Assembly (NCBI GenBank): GCA_963762575.1
Contig: CAVXLL010000009.1
Span: 20,684-84,683 of the forward strand
Length of the DNA: 64,000 nucleotides
From: AP-15 sp963762575
GTDB lineage: Bacteria > Pseudomonadota > Alphaproteobacteria > ATCC43930 > CGMCC-115725
Direction of reading: 5' to 3'
A model generated the notes under the pieces. That model searched no databases, had not been told where the DNA came from, and saw nothing but the letters and a program-made list of their open reading frames with translations. A program made the translations under genes and the position numbers. Numbering within the stretch: the stretch's first letter is position 1; every line of letters starts with the position of its first letter. This document shows positions 26,501 through 35,650 of this stretch, piece by piece.

Positions 26501-27652
26501 CTATCTCTCCGCGGCCGGGATCACGCGGGCCAGGCCGATGAACTTTTCGGGATCCTGCGGTTCGTCGTTGACGCGTATCTCATAGTGCACATGGGGGCCG
26601 GAACTGCGGCCGGTGCTGCCGAGAAAGCCGATCTGCTCATGCTCGGCAACTTTTTGCCCAACCGCCACGATGTAGCGGTGAAGGTGAGCGTACACGGTGG
26701 CGATGCCGTTCCCGTGATCGATTTCGACCACCTTGCCGTAGTCGCTGCGATAGCCGGCGTAAATCACGGTCCCCGCTGCGGTGGCATGAACCGGGGACAT
26801 GTAGGGCGCCGACAGATCGACCCCGGTATGAAAGGCCGAGCGGTGATTGAACGGATCGTGGCGCGGGCCGAACGGGCTCTCGAGCTGATAATAATCGAGC
26901 GGCGCCGACAACGGCAGCGATTTCATCAAGCTGCGGAGCTCCGCCATCTTGTCCGGGGTCGTTTCGTTCGGCTGGTCGCCTTTCGGAGGCGCTACAAACG
27001 GGCCGCCTTGGCCGCCGCGGTCCTGGGTCAATTGCGGGAAGAGGCGGTCGACATTCAGACCGGTCGAGGCGAGCAAGCGCCGAACTTCGGCAACGGCTTG
27101 GCGAGCGAGTTGCGCGATGCGCGATTGGTCTACCGGCTCCGGTGGCGCATCGGTAATCAGCATCTCGGGACGCGGTAAACCGGATGCAGATTGAGAGGGT
27201 TCCGTCTCGATCACCTGCGTCAGACGGAAAAGGCCCGTCCATTTCTGCCGGCGCGCGATATCGAATTGCGACTGTTCTTGTTCGATTTCCGCGATCCGCG
27301 CCCGTAATCGATCTCTATTGCTTAAGGCCCGGTCCAGGTCAGCGGTCGCCTGTTGGCGATCGCGCACGGCGAGAGCAAGCTTCTCGCGCAGGCTCGCCAC
27401 TTCGTCCTGCAGATTGGCGTTGGCTGTTGCCGCGCGGACCATCGCCGCCTGCCTGTCGGCTAGCGCGGGCTCATAGCCGGGCCGGGCGAGTGCGAAAAAA
27501 CAAACCGCGACAGCAAACGCCACGACGGCCGATGCTGCCGCGACCTGCACAGACGGCGGCAACACGATCTGCCACGATCGGCTGGGCGTGCGCAAATTGA
27601 TGCGGATTTCGGGGAAGCGCCTGCTTCCCCGGCTCGGTCTCTCGGCGACCAT
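26501..27652 (-). CDS. M23 family metallopeptidase (LytM-type cell wall endopeptidase)
   Basis: 383 aa from ATG 27652, with an AAGGGGGAA site. One membrane anchor at about residues 36-58 (VQVAAASAVVAFAVAVCFFA) is followed by a coiled coil at about 65-130, rich in Arg/Glu/Gln/Leu. The C-terminal LytM domain has SPFGPRHDPF, the zinc-binding FHTGVDLSAP (HxxxD), and the closing GPHVHYEIRVN (HxH). All zinc ligands are present, so it is a likely active DD-endopeptidase anchored in the inner membrane and acting on periplasmic peptidoglycan. Two inverted repeats lie in its upstream region. Confidence 0.93.
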   Translation of the reverse strand: MVAERPSRGSRRFPEIRINLRTPSRSWQIVLPPSVQVAAASAVVAFAVAVCFFALARPGYEPALADRQAAMVRAATANANLQDEVASLREKLALAVRDRQQATADLDRALSNRDRLRARIAEIEQEQSQFDIARRQKWTGLFRLTQVIETEPSQSASGLPRPEMLITDAPPEPVDQSRIAQLARQAVAEVRRLLASTGLNVDRLFPQLTQDRGGQGGPFVAPPKGDQPNETTPDKMAELRSLMKSLPLSAPLDYYQLESPFGPRHDPFNHRSAFHTGVDLSAPYMSPVHATAAGTVIYAGYRSDYGKVVEIDHGNGIATVYAHLHRYIVAVGQKVAEHEQIGFLGSTGRSSGPHVHYEIRVNDEPQDPEKFIGLARVIPAAER

Positions 27653-27685
27653 TTCCCCCTTCCCCCATAGCGCCGAACCGTGGGT

Positions 27686-27706
27686 GTCCCCTGAGACTTA
27701 GGGGAC
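27686..27706. promoter_or_regulatory. perfect 7-bp inverted repeat upstream of the M23 gene
   Basis: GTCCCCT at 27686-27692 and AGGGGAC at 27700-27706 flank a 7-base loop, 34 bases before the peptidase start codon. It could be an operator or an RNA hairpin in the leader. No T-tract follows, so a terminator is unlikely. Confidence 0.45.
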
Positions 27707-27758
27707 CAGGTCTCGGCTAGATCAAGTCAAGTGCGCCGTTAACGGCTTTCGACAATAA

Positions 27759-27775
27759 CTACCCTAGGGGGGTAG
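27759..27775. promoter_or_regulatory. G/C-tract palindrome resembling a CsoR/RcnR-family operator
   Basis: CTACCC and GGGTAG flank TAGGG. The layout, a G/C tract bounded by TAC/GTA, resembles operators of the CsoR/RcnR/FrmR family. No such regulator or metal or formaldehyde gene is in the window near it, so this is pattern resemblance only. It is about 107 bases upstream of the M23 gene start. Confidence 0.3.
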
Positions 27776-28026
27776 GTCATGGCTTTGCAACAATCAATCG
27801 TTAATTTAGCGCGCCGGGATCGATGCGATCGGCGCCGTCCGCACAAATTCCCCAGGCGTGGGTTGATCGATAGCGGTCAAGACCAAGCGCCGGGGAGAGG
27901 ACCGAACAGATTTTCCTCGGCGTGATAGGTAGCGTCGGGGTGTTGGAGTTTCATAGTGAAGTGCATTTTCGCGGGTCGCGCATTCAATGCGCCCTTCCGA
28001 CCTCGTGCAACGAATGCTCGGACTCG

Positions 28027-29811
28027 TCAGGCCTCGAGGCGCATCTCAGTGTTGTGCCCGGCCTCGGGCGCGAATTGGGTGCGATAGTATTCCGAGAAGG
28101 TGCCGTCCCGGCGCAGCAGTTCGGGCCAAGTGCCCTCCTCGACGATGGCGCCGTCGCGCAAGACGACGATTTGGTCGCAACGCCTTACTGTCGACAGCCT
28201 GTGGGCGATGATGAAGGTCGTCCGCGCCGCCACGAGCCGCTCGATCCCGGCAATAACCAGCGCCTCGGTGGCGACATCGAGCGCCGAGGTCGGCTCGTCC
28301 AAGATCAGAATCGGGGCATCGCGCAGCAGCGCCCGGGCAATCGTGATCCGCTGCTTTTCCCCTTCGGAAAAAATCACTCCGGATTCGCCGATCACGGTGT
28401 CGTACCCGTCCGGCAGCGAGGCGATAAAATCGTGGATCCGCGCCAGCCGAGCCGCCATCTCGATCTCTGAATCAGGGGCGCCGGGGCGCCCGTAGGCGAT
28501 ATTGTCGCGCACCGAAAGCGGAAAGATCAGGGGCGGCTGTAGAACCATGGAGATTTGGCTGCGCAGCGATTTGAGCTTGTATTCACGCAAGTCGATGCCG
28601 TCGATTTCCACCACTCCGGCCGATGGATCGAAAAACCGCGGCAGCAGCCCGAGAAGGGTGGACTTACCTGCGCCGGTCGGGCCGATCACGGCGATCTTGG
28701 CGCCAGCCCGCACTTGGAGCTCGATGCCGTTCAGCACCGGTGTCTCCGGACGGTAGCGAAAGGAGACATTGCACCAGGCGATGTCGCCCCGCGCTCCTTC
28801 CGCAGGAAAGCTGCGGCTCCCGTCTTTGAGATCGGCCTCGGCGTCGAGCACGTCGAAGACCCGGCGCGCTCCGACCCGGGCGCCGGCAATCAGCCCCCAG
28901 CTCTGGGTGATCTGGTTGATCGGCGCGTAGAGCTGCGCGAGATAGGAGATGAAGACGATCAGCTGGCCGACCGATAGCCTCCCCGACATGACGGCGCGCG
29001 CCCCGGCATAGACGACGAGCGCGGTTCCGCCGGCAATCACCGCGTTGACGGCTCCGGAATAAAGAGTTTGCCAGCTGTAGAGCCGCAGGGTCGCCCGCAA
29101 GCTCTCCCCGCTCGCGCCCATAAAGCGCCGATGCTCCTCGTCCTCCTTGGTGAAGGCCTGGACCAGCTTGATCGACGACATCGCCCATTGCACAACCGAA
29201 TAGACGCGGCTTTCGGTGTTGCGCACCTCCGTCGCGATATCGACAATCTTTCGGTTGAAACCCAAGATCAGGCCAAACAGCAAAGGAACGACCGTCAGCG
29301 ACAGCAGCGTCAATGTCGGATCGAGCGGCAGCAGAACGACGAGCATGCCGCCCAGCAGCACGGCGGCCGACAGGATCGGCAGCACGCCGTTCATAATCAT
29401 TGTCTGGACGGCAAAGCTGTCCGCGGTGATCCGGTAGAGCAAATCACCGACCCGTTGCCGGTTGTGAAAGGCGAGCGACAGCCGCTGCAGGTGAGCGTAT
29501 AGGGCGCCGCGCAAATCGTTGACCATTCTCTGCCCGACGCCGATCGTCGTGTAGTTGTGCAGCAAGGTCAGCGCTCCGGCGCCGAGATGGACCACGATGA
29601 TGCCGAGACAAGCGAGCAGCAGCAGTCCCGTCGGGGACGTCGACGCCAATGCGGCAATCGGAAACGGCTTGCCGCCGAGCACATTGTCGATGACCACCTG
29701 CAGCGGCCAAGGTTTGAGGAGCTCGAAGCCCGCGATCAGGAACACCTGCGCAAGCGCCCAGGCGACCCGCCACCAATATGGCCGCAGATACGGCAGAAGT
29801 TTCGTCAGCAA
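28027..29811 (-). CDS. ABC transporter, fused permease and ATP-binding domains (exporter)
   Basis: 594 aa from a proposed TTG at 29811, just after the stop of the upstream gene (29814-29816); the frame is open to 29943 but that would overlap its neighbour. Six transmembrane segments lie in the first 330 residues, with the intracellular-loop motif LFGLILGFNRKIVDIATEVR. The nucleotide-binding domain has Walker A GPTGAGKSTLLGLL, signature FSEGEKQRITIARALL, Walker B ILILDEPTSALD and switch IIAHRLSTV. This is a lipid A/oligosaccharide-type homodimeric exporter. It is the last gene after galE and the glycosyltransferase fusion on the same strand, so export of a glycan or glycolipid made by them is the likely role. 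Confidence 0.9.
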   Translation of the reverse strand: MLTKLLPYLRPYWWRVAWALAQVFLIAGFELLKPWPLQVVIDNVLGGKPFPIAALASTSPTGLLLLACLGIIVVHLGAGALTLLHNYTTIGVGQRMVNDLRGALYAHLQRLSLAFHNRQRVGDLLYRITADSFAVQTMIMNGVLPILSAAVLLGGMLVVLLPLDPTLTLLSLTVVPLLFGLILGFNRKIVDIATEVRNTESRVYSVVQWAMSSIKLVQAFTKEDEEHRRFMGASGESLRATLRLYSWQTLYSGAVNAVIAGGTALVVYAGARAVMSGRLSVGQLIVFISYLAQLYAPINQITQSWGLIAGARVGARRVFDVLDAEADLKDGSRSFPAEGARGDIAWCNVSFRYRPETPVLNGIELQVRAGAKIAVIGPTGAGKSTLLGLLPRFFDPSAGVVEIDGIDLREYKLKSLRSQISMVLQPPLIFPLSVRDNIAYGRPGAPDSEIEMAARLARIHDFIASLPDGYDTVIGESGVIFSEGEKQRITIARALLRDAPILILDEPTSALDVATEALVIAGIERLVAARTTFIIAHRLSTVRRCDQIVVLRDGAIVEEGTWPELLRRDGTFSEYYRTQFAPEAGHNTEMRLEA

Positions 29812-29813
29812 GA

Positions 29814-32411
29814 TCAGACCGTGCGGCGAGTGCGGATTGGCAACGGGCCTCTCGCCAGCGGCTCGACCGGGATCAGCTGCACCTGTTTGGCGACCGCCTC
29901 GATGATCCGGTGCATCAGCCTGCCGAAACCGACGAGCTGACAAACCATCGCTGCCGAGCTGATCAGCCCGGCGGCGCCGATCACGGCCGCCGTCAGGGGC
30001 CAGCCGAGGATCAGCGCGAAGGCCGTCAGTGCGGCGCAGCTACGCAGCAGAAGCGACGCAAAGCGAGAAAAGCGCATCGCGCAGCGCACCCGCAGCAGCC
30101 GCTTTGCGCCGCCGTGATTCTCGGTGCAGACGAGGACCAATGCCCTGCCCCACAAACCACGCGAGATCTTCAGATCCCAATTGCTCCAACCGGTATCCGG
30201 CACAACGAAGTATTTCTGCGGCACCAGAAACTCCATCAAGCCGCCGATCAGCGCCTCCTTCTCGGTTCCGGCTTCGCTCCAATAGGAGAGATGGAATGCG
30301 CCGACCCCCCAGCAGATGCGGGCGCGCTGCTCGGTCGTGACCGTGCCGAGATGGTCCGGCGCGCGCATTTCCTTCAGGCGCCACTTGACGCGCTCCCAAC
30401 CACGCAGCAGAGGGCCGAGGTAAATCAACAGAGCAACCAAGGATCGGGCTTTGAAGCCGGTAAATCGCTTCTCGATCGGCGCCTTGCGGGCGCCGTTGAT
30501 GCACAGGACCCAGGTGACGAGAAGGGGAACGGTCAGCAGCCACCACCATCCGCCGCCGACGATCCCTCCGAGGGCGAGTGGCAATGAAGCGGCGCTCCAT
30601 TCGAAACTCAGCGGCAGGAACGCGGTCAAGGAGGAGGGCGGTTCGTAGAGGGTCTGAAACAAACCGCGGCCGAAGACCCCCGAATAGATGACCGGGCGGC
30701 GCGACAGCAGCAGCGCAGTGGACAGGTCGCCATAGATTCTGCCGAGCCACTTGGCTTGCCCGAACAGGTTGAAGCGGAACGGGTGCTTCGAATAGACCAG
30801 CGCCTCGGCTTTGCCGTAACCGCGCTGCTGCGCGCAATAAGCCGCGATCGTATTGCGGCGGAAGTGCCAAACCACGGCGGCGGGGCTGAACCCGATCGTG
30901 TAGCCCGCGTCCTGGAAACGCCAGCAGATGTCGACATCGTCGCCCGCGGCGCGATAGATCGGATCAAACCCGCCGAGCTGTTGCAGCACATGGCGCCGGA
31001 ATGCCATGTTGCAGCCCGCGATGTGCTCGGCGACTTCGTCACTGATCAGCACGTGCGTCGGGCCGCCGGGCGCAACGGCGACGGCGGCCGGCACCAGATT
31101 ATCCTCGGGCGGCGGAAAATTGGGCCCACCGCAGGCGGCCAGATTGCCTGCTTCCATCTTGGCGACGAGGTAGGTCAGCCAGTCGGGGTCGGCTACGCAG
31201 TCGCTGTCGGTGTAGGCCACGATCTCGCCTGTCGCCGCCTCTGCCCCGACATTACGGGCGGCGCTCAACCCTTTATTGGCCTGACTGATGATGCGGCAAT
31301 ATTCGTAGCTCTCGGCGATCTCCAGGGTCCGATCGCGCGAGCCGTCATTGATGACGATGACCTCATAGTCCGGGTAGTTGAGCATCGCGAGCGAAGCCAG
31401 GCACTGATCCATCGTCCGCTCGGCGTTGTAGGCGCAGACAACGACCGAGACCCGGGGGTAATGCCGTAACGGCGGCGGCAAATTGCCGGTGTATTGGCGC
31501 ACCACCTCGTCGAACGACGGTTTCGGCCGGCGATCCCGATCGACCAGACCAAAAGCCCAATCCTCGACCAAATGACCGCCGGTGAACCATTCGTCGGTCC
31601 ACGCGAAGATGAAGGTGCCCGCGACACCGGCCTCGAAGGCAGTGTGCACTTGCCAGGACAGGACTTGCCGCTGCGGCTCCTCTCCCTCGCCGAACGAATC
31701 GACACCGAATTCGGTCAGCACCAACGGCTGGTCGAGGGCGACATTGTGCAGCCTCGCGATGTATCGGCGGAAAGTGGGCTGGTCGTGGAGATAGACGTTG
31801 AAGCAGACAAAATCGGTGAAATCGACCGTCAGGTATTCGGTGGAGGGATAATTGGCGTAACTGACGAGCGCCTCCGGGTGCTCGTTTTTGGCGCAGGCGA
31901 GGAGGCTTCTAAGAAAATTGCGCACGGCTTCGGCGCCGTGCCAGCGCACCATATCGGGCGGGATCTCGTTGCCGATCAGATAGGCGAAGACCGCCGGGTG
32001 ACGACGGCAAGCGCGGACGCCGGCCGCCACTGCCTCCCGGATCTGCTGCTGAATTGCCGCGCTGTCGAGAAAGGCGATGTGCTGCGACCACGCAAGCCCG
32101 ACCAGTATCTTCAAACCTGCGTGCTGCGCGGCGTCGAGCAGCCAGAGCGGCGGCACCGTAAAGACCCGGACGGTGTTGATGCCGGCTTCGGCCATCAGCG
32201 CGAAATCGGTATCTACGGCGGCATATTCGGGAAATTGCGCTCCGTGACTTCCCTTCGGGAAGGGTCCGTAAGTGACGCCTTTGACGAAGTGCTTTTTGTT
32301 GCCGGCAAAAAAGAATTTGCCCCGAACCCGAACCGGAGCGGAAAGCCCGAGACCCTCTGCTGCCGCCGCCAGAGGCCGCGCCGCAACCTCTACGGTTTCG
32401 AGCAATGCCAT
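29814..32411 (-). CDS. glycoside hydrolase-glycosyltransferase family 2 fusion protein
   Basis: 865 aa from ATG 32411, with GGAG 8 bases upstream; TTG 32447 would add 12 residues. Residues about 25-320 form a TIM-barrel glycosidase: HFVKGVTYGPFP, MAEAGINTVRVFTVPPLWLL, the acid/base Glu in AYLIGNEIPP and the nucleophile Glu in PLVLTEFGVDS. A GT2 domain follows: VSVVVCAYNAERTMDQCLAS, VIVINDGSRD, AYTDSDCVADPDWL (DxD-like), AGCNMAFRR and GDDVDICWRFQDAGY (ED-type base and Q/RxxRW-like). Several membrane segments lie between about 590 and 830. A polysaccharide synthase with a built-in hydrolase is a reasonable reading. Confidence 0.87.
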   Translation of the reverse strand: MALLETVEVAARPLAAAAEGLGLSAPVRVRGKFFFAGNKKHFVKGVTYGPFPKGSHGAQFPEYAAVDTDFALMAEAGINTVRVFTVPPLWLLDAAQHAGLKILVGLAWSQHIAFLDSAAIQQQIREAVAAGVRACRRHPAVFAYLIGNEIPPDMVRWHGAEAVRNFLRSLLACAKNEHPEALVSYANYPSTEYLTVDFTDFVCFNVYLHDQPTFRRYIARLHNVALDQPLVLTEFGVDSFGEGEEPQRQVLSWQVHTAFEAGVAGTFIFAWTDEWFTGGHLVEDWAFGLVDRDRRPKPSFDEVVRQYTGNLPPPLRHYPRVSVVVCAYNAERTMDQCLASLAMLNYPDYEVIVINDGSRDRTLEIAESYEYCRIISQANKGLSAARNVGAEAATGEIVAYTDSDCVADPDWLTYLVAKMEAGNLAACGGPNFPPPEDNLVPAAVAVAPGGPTHVLISDEVAEHIAGCNMAFRRHVLQQLGGFDPIYRAAGDDVDICWRFQDAGYTIGFSPAAVVWHFRRNTIAAYCAQQRGYGKAEALVYSKHPFRFNLFGQAKWLGRIYGDLSTALLLSRRPVIYSGVFGRGLFQTLYEPPSSLTAFLPLSFEWSAASLPLALGGIVGGGWWWLLTVPLLVTWVLCINGARKAPIEKRFTGFKARSLVALLIYLGPLLRGWERVKWRLKEMRAPDHLGTVTTEQRARICWGVGAFHLSYWSEAGTEKEALIGGLMEFLVPQKYFVVPDTGWSNWDLKISRGLWGRALVLVCTENHGGAKRLLRVRCAMRFSRFASLLLRSCAALTAFALILGWPLTAAVIGAAGLISSAAMVCQLVGFGRLMHRIIEAVAKQVQLIPVEPLARGPLPIRTRRTV

Positions 32412-32481
32412 GACGGAAGCTCCAGGGATGCCTGCGGCGGCAGCCAACCCGCGGGCGGGGCGGCGCTCTCACAACGGGCGA

Positions 32482-33489
32482 TCACGAGGTTTGTTCCACG
32501 CGTCGAGATTGCAGGGAGCCGTTCACATGCCACGCCAGCGCGGTGCGAACGATTGTGTCGAGATCCGAGACTTGGGCATGCCAGCCGAGCAGCTCGGCTG
32601 CGAGACGCGGGTCGGCGACCAGTACCGGCGGATCGCCTGGCCTTCGTGCGGTTTCGCGGCACGGGATGGATTTGCCGCTGACCGCCTCGGCAGTCCGGAT
32701 CACCTCGCGAACCGAGTGACCGCGGCCAGTGCCGAGGTTGAGCGCCACGCTCTGCCGCCCGGCCCCGAGATATTCCAGCGCACGCAAATGCGCTTCGGCG
32801 AGATCCTGGACATGAATATAGTCGCGGACCGCCGTACCGTCGGGCGTCGGGTAATCGGTTCCATAGATGTCGACTTGCTGCCGCTTTCCGAGAGCCGCGT
32901 CCACAACGAGCGGGATCAGGTGCGTCTCGGGCTCGTGGCGTTCGCCGATCTCACCCCCGGGATCGGCGCCGGCGGCGTTGAAATAGCGTAGTGACACCGA
33001 CCGCAAACCGTAGGCTTCACCATACCAGTGGAGCGCGCGCTCGATCGCGAGCTTGGTCTCGCCGTAAGGGTTGACCGGCGCCTGCGGCATGGTCTCGCGG
33101 ATCGGCACTCCGGCGGGAGTGCCATAAGTCGAGCAGGTCGAGGAGAATACAATTTTGTCGACCCCGGCCTCCCGCATCGCTTCGAGCAATGACAAGGACC
33201 CGCCGAGGTTATTGGCATAATACAATGCCGGGTCGCTGACCGACTCGCCGACACAGGCGTAAGCGGCGAAATGCATGACAGCCGAGACGCGATGGCGGTC
33301 GAGCGCATCAGCGAGCTTGCCGCGATCCGCGAGATCGGCCTCGACCAGCGGCCCCCAGCGCACCGCATCGCGGTGACCGCGCGAAAGATTGTCGAAAACC
33401 ACCGGGCGGTACCCGGCCCGCGCCAACACCTTGCAGGCGTGGCTGCCGATGTATCCGGCCCCGCCCGTGACCAAAACCGCCTCTGACAT
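32482..33489 (-). CDS. galE: UDP-glucose 4-epimerase
   Basis: 335 aa from ATG 33489. MSEAVLVTGGAGYIGSHACK is the NAD-binding loop; the middle has VMHFAAYACVGESV and KIVFSSTCSTYGTP with the catalytic Ser/Thr, NPYGETKLAIERAL with YxxxK, RYFNAAGADPGGEIGERHEP, then TPDGTAVRDYIHV, GHSVREVI and RRPGDPPVLVAD. This is the complete extended SDR epimerase, interconverting UDP-glucose and UDP-galactose. It is the first gene of the galE - GH/GT2 fusion - ABC exporter unit and would supply UDP-galactose to the transferase. Confidence 0.94.
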   Translation of the reverse strand: MSEAVLVTGGAGYIGSHACKVLARAGYRPVVFDNLSRGHRDAVRWGPLVEADLADRGKLADALDRHRVSAVMHFAAYACVGESVSDPALYYANNLGGSLSLLEAMREAGVDKIVFSSTCSTYGTPAGVPIRETMPQAPVNPYGETKLAIERALHWYGEAYGLRSVSLRYFNAAGADPGGEIGERHEPETHLIPLVVDAALGKRQQVDIYGTDYPTPDGTAVRDYIHVQDLAEAHLRALEYLGAGRQSVALNLGTGRGHSVREVIRTAEAVSGKSIPCRETARRPGDPPVLVADPRLAAELLGWHAQVSDLDTIVRTALAWHVNGSLQSRRVEQTS

Positions 33490-33603
33490 GCTGGAGCTGC
33501 TTCGCCGACGCGTTGGGAAAGCCACAACGTAGCACGTGCCGCCTTTCTTCCGGGTAGCGGATTTGCTGCGGTGACGGCCCTACCGCTGACCCCGGGGCAG
33601 CTG

Positions 33604-33915
33604 TCAGGGGGTGAAATGTTGAGCCAAATTGTTGAGCCGGATTTCGTACTGCTCGCAGCGCCCGCTCCAAGCGATAAACTCGCCGGGCGTGGCGCGCAGC
33701 GACTTTTCGGTGTCCAGGAGGTATGGAGTGGCGCACATCTGGCCGCTCACGACCGCGTTGACCTGTGGGTCGTAACGGTTGAACAGGGCAAATTCCGGGG
33801 GAATGTTGCCGGTCGGAATGACCGCGCTGGTGCTGAACGCGTCCTTGATCGGGATGAACGGGGTGCAAGCGCAGGGAAACACGGCGGGAAGCACGAGAAC
33901 GAAGAATAGCCGCAT
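33604..33915 (-). CDS. small exported protein of unknown function
   Basis: 103 aa from ATG 33915. MRLFFVLVLPAVFPCACTPF is a signal peptide; CAC gives a possible but non-ideal lipoprotein cysteine. The mature part (YDPQVNAVVSGQMCATPYLL and DTEKSLRATPGEFIAWSG) has two further Cys that could form a disulfide. I do not recognise a family. It lies between galE and the ABC1-type kinase on the same strand. Confidence 0.65.
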   Translation of the reverse strand: MRLFFVLVLPAVFPCACTPFIPIKDAFSTSAVIPTGNIPPEFALFNRYDPQVNAVVSGQMCATPYLLDTEKSLRATPGEFIAWSGRCEQYEIRLNNLAQHFTP

Positions 33916-33980
33916 GCCAGGTCGACCACTGGTTGGACCTGCGGATTGTGCCCGGCTAGGCCCACCAACGCAAGACCGGG

Positions 33981-35378
33981 TTAAAGCGACTCTTGGCCAT
34001 TCCGGCGGCGGCCTACTCTCCCGCGGCTTGCGGGTGGGACGTCGCCGTCCGGCACCCCGGCCGCCTTCAAGGCGGCGTGCTGGCGCGCAGCGAGTGTGGC
34101 CTCGTCGAAATCCTCGATCAGCTCGTGGAACAGTCGGTACCAGTTGATCTCGGCCTTCAGGCGGAGAAAGACCGAGCCGAGCCCGATTGCGGCGCGGTCC
34201 ATAAACACGAATTCGCGCGGCGGCCGGATCCCACCGAGCCGGCGGATGTCGCTATGCACGCTCTCGGCCACCACAGCGCCGTAGACGCCGCTCGCCTTTT
34301 CCTGGATCAGCCGCGCGCGGTCATCGAGCAGCGGACCATAAACGTATAGCGCCCAGCGATTGAGCACGTCGATGATCTCATTCGACAGATTGCCGAAGCC
34401 CCAGCTCTGATAGGCGTGCACGGCGAGGTCACGGTCGCCGCGCTGCAGCGCGTGGTAGAGGTCGATGACGCCGCGGACGAAAGAGGCGCGAAAGACGCGG
34501 ACGCAGCCGAAATCGAGGAGATTGACGATGTTGTCCGGCGCGACCGTGTAATTGCCGAGATGCGGGTCGCCGTGAATCACGCCGTAGTAGTAGAACGGCA
34601 CATACCAGATCCGGAACATGCGCAGCGCGATTTCGTTGCGCTGTTCGAGCGGCGCGGCGGCGATATCGAGGATCGGCGCACCCTCGAGCCAGGTCATCGT
34701 CAATAGCCGGCTGGTCGAGAGCTCGGGGATCGGCACGGGTACGGCGACACCGGGCTCGCCGCGCAGGATCTCGCCATAAAGCCGCATATGCGCGGCTTCG
34801 CGCTCGTAGTCGAGCTCCTCGCGCAGCCGGTCGGCGATCTCGGCATGGATCTCCGCGGTGGTGACCGCCCGGTCATAGCGCTCGTAGAGGCTCATCGCGA
34901 GCTTCAGCTGACGCAGATCGGCTTCCACCGCCGACGCCATCTCGGGGTATTGCAATTTGCAGGCGAGCGGGGTTCCGTCGAGCGCGGTCGCCCGGTGCAC
35001 CTGCCCGAGCGAAGCGGCGCGCGCCGCTGTTCTGTCGAACTCGCGAAACCGGCTGCGCCAGTCGGCGCCGAGCTCGCCGGCCATGCGCCTTCTGACGAAC
35101 GGCCAGCCCATTGCCGGCGCGTTCGCCTGCAGCTGAACCAGCTCCTGAACGTACTCCTTGGGCAGCGCGTCGGGTATCGTGGCGAGCAGCTGGGCCACCT
35201 TCATCAGCGGCCCCTTGATGCCGCCGAGCACCGCCTTCAGCTCGGCCGCGTGCCGGCCGCGGTCGAGGTTGAGGCCGAGATAGCGCTCGCCGGCGAGCCG
35301 TGCCGCGAGCCCACCCATCGCAGTCGACACCTGGGCGTAGCGCCGTACGCGCCCGGTCAGCGAATTGTCGTCGGACAC
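33981..35378 (-). CDS. ABC1/AarF (UbiB-like) family protein kinase-like protein
   Basis: 465 aa from GTG 35378. Family marks: the KxGQ-like loop GGIKGPLMKVAQLLATIPD, the Ala-rich nucleotide loop ARAASLGQVHRATALDG, the ion-pair Lys in PLACKLQYPEM, YEREAAHM, and the catalytic GVIHGDPHLGNYTV with LLDFGCVR (DFG). UbiB-type members support ubiquinone synthesis and transport. The first motif here is KGPLMKVAQ rather than the strict KxGQ, so it may be a paralogue and not UbiB itself. No ubiquinone gene is adjacent. Confidence 0.9.
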   Translation of the reverse strand: MSDDNSLTGRVRRYAQVSTAMGGLAARLAGERYLGLNLDRGRHAAELKAVLGGIKGPLMKVAQLLATIPDALPKEYVQELVQLQANAPAMGWPFVRRRMAGELGADWRSRFREFDRTAARAASLGQVHRATALDGTPLACKLQYPEMASAVEADLRQLKLAMSLYERYDRAVTTAEIHAEIADRLREELDYEREAAHMRLYGEILRGEPGVAVPVPIPELSTSRLLTMTWLEGAPILDIAAAPLEQRNEIALRMFRIWYVPFYYYGVIHGDPHLGNYTVAPDNIVNLLDFGCVRVFRASFVRGVIDLYHALQRGDRDLAVHAYQSWGFGNLSNEIIDVLNRWALYVYGPLLDDRARLIQEKASGVYGAVVAESVHSDIRRLGGIRPPREFVFMDRAAIGLGSVFLRLKAEINWYRLFHELIEDFDEATLAARQHAALKAAGVPDGDVPPASRGRVGRRRNGQESL

Positions 35379-35650
35379 GAGGATAAGAATTGCATCGGCC
35401 GCACGGCCCGTCTATCGGTTTCGAACCGCGCGACGTCCCAGCCGGGTCGCGCCCCGGTATGCGAGGCAGGTAGGGGCTCACAGCTGCCGGGACAAGGCGC
35501 CTTTCGGCAGGCCGAGTCGCAGGCTTGGCGAAACTGTGAGCTTCACAGAAATTTAGCTTTTGCTTTGGTCGGCAAACGCCCACAATTGCGGCGAGTAACC
35601 GGGCAGTCCGGAGGCAGGCGCAGAACCTTCTCTAAGTCTAAGGGGGGAAC

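Larger units (their letters stand above)
27653..28026. other. intergenic region upstream of the M23 peptidase
   Basis: 374 bases between the M23 peptidase start and the 3' end of the ABC exporter gene. It holds two inverted repeats described separately (27686-27706 and 27759-27775) and AT-rich bases around 27785-27810. Short open frames here have no recognisable similarity. Confidence 0.5.

Noticed and set aside
31494..32681. 395-codon plus-strand frame across the glycosidase half
   Set aside because: Shadow of the minus-strand GH/GT2 gene, which has recognisable catalytic motifs.
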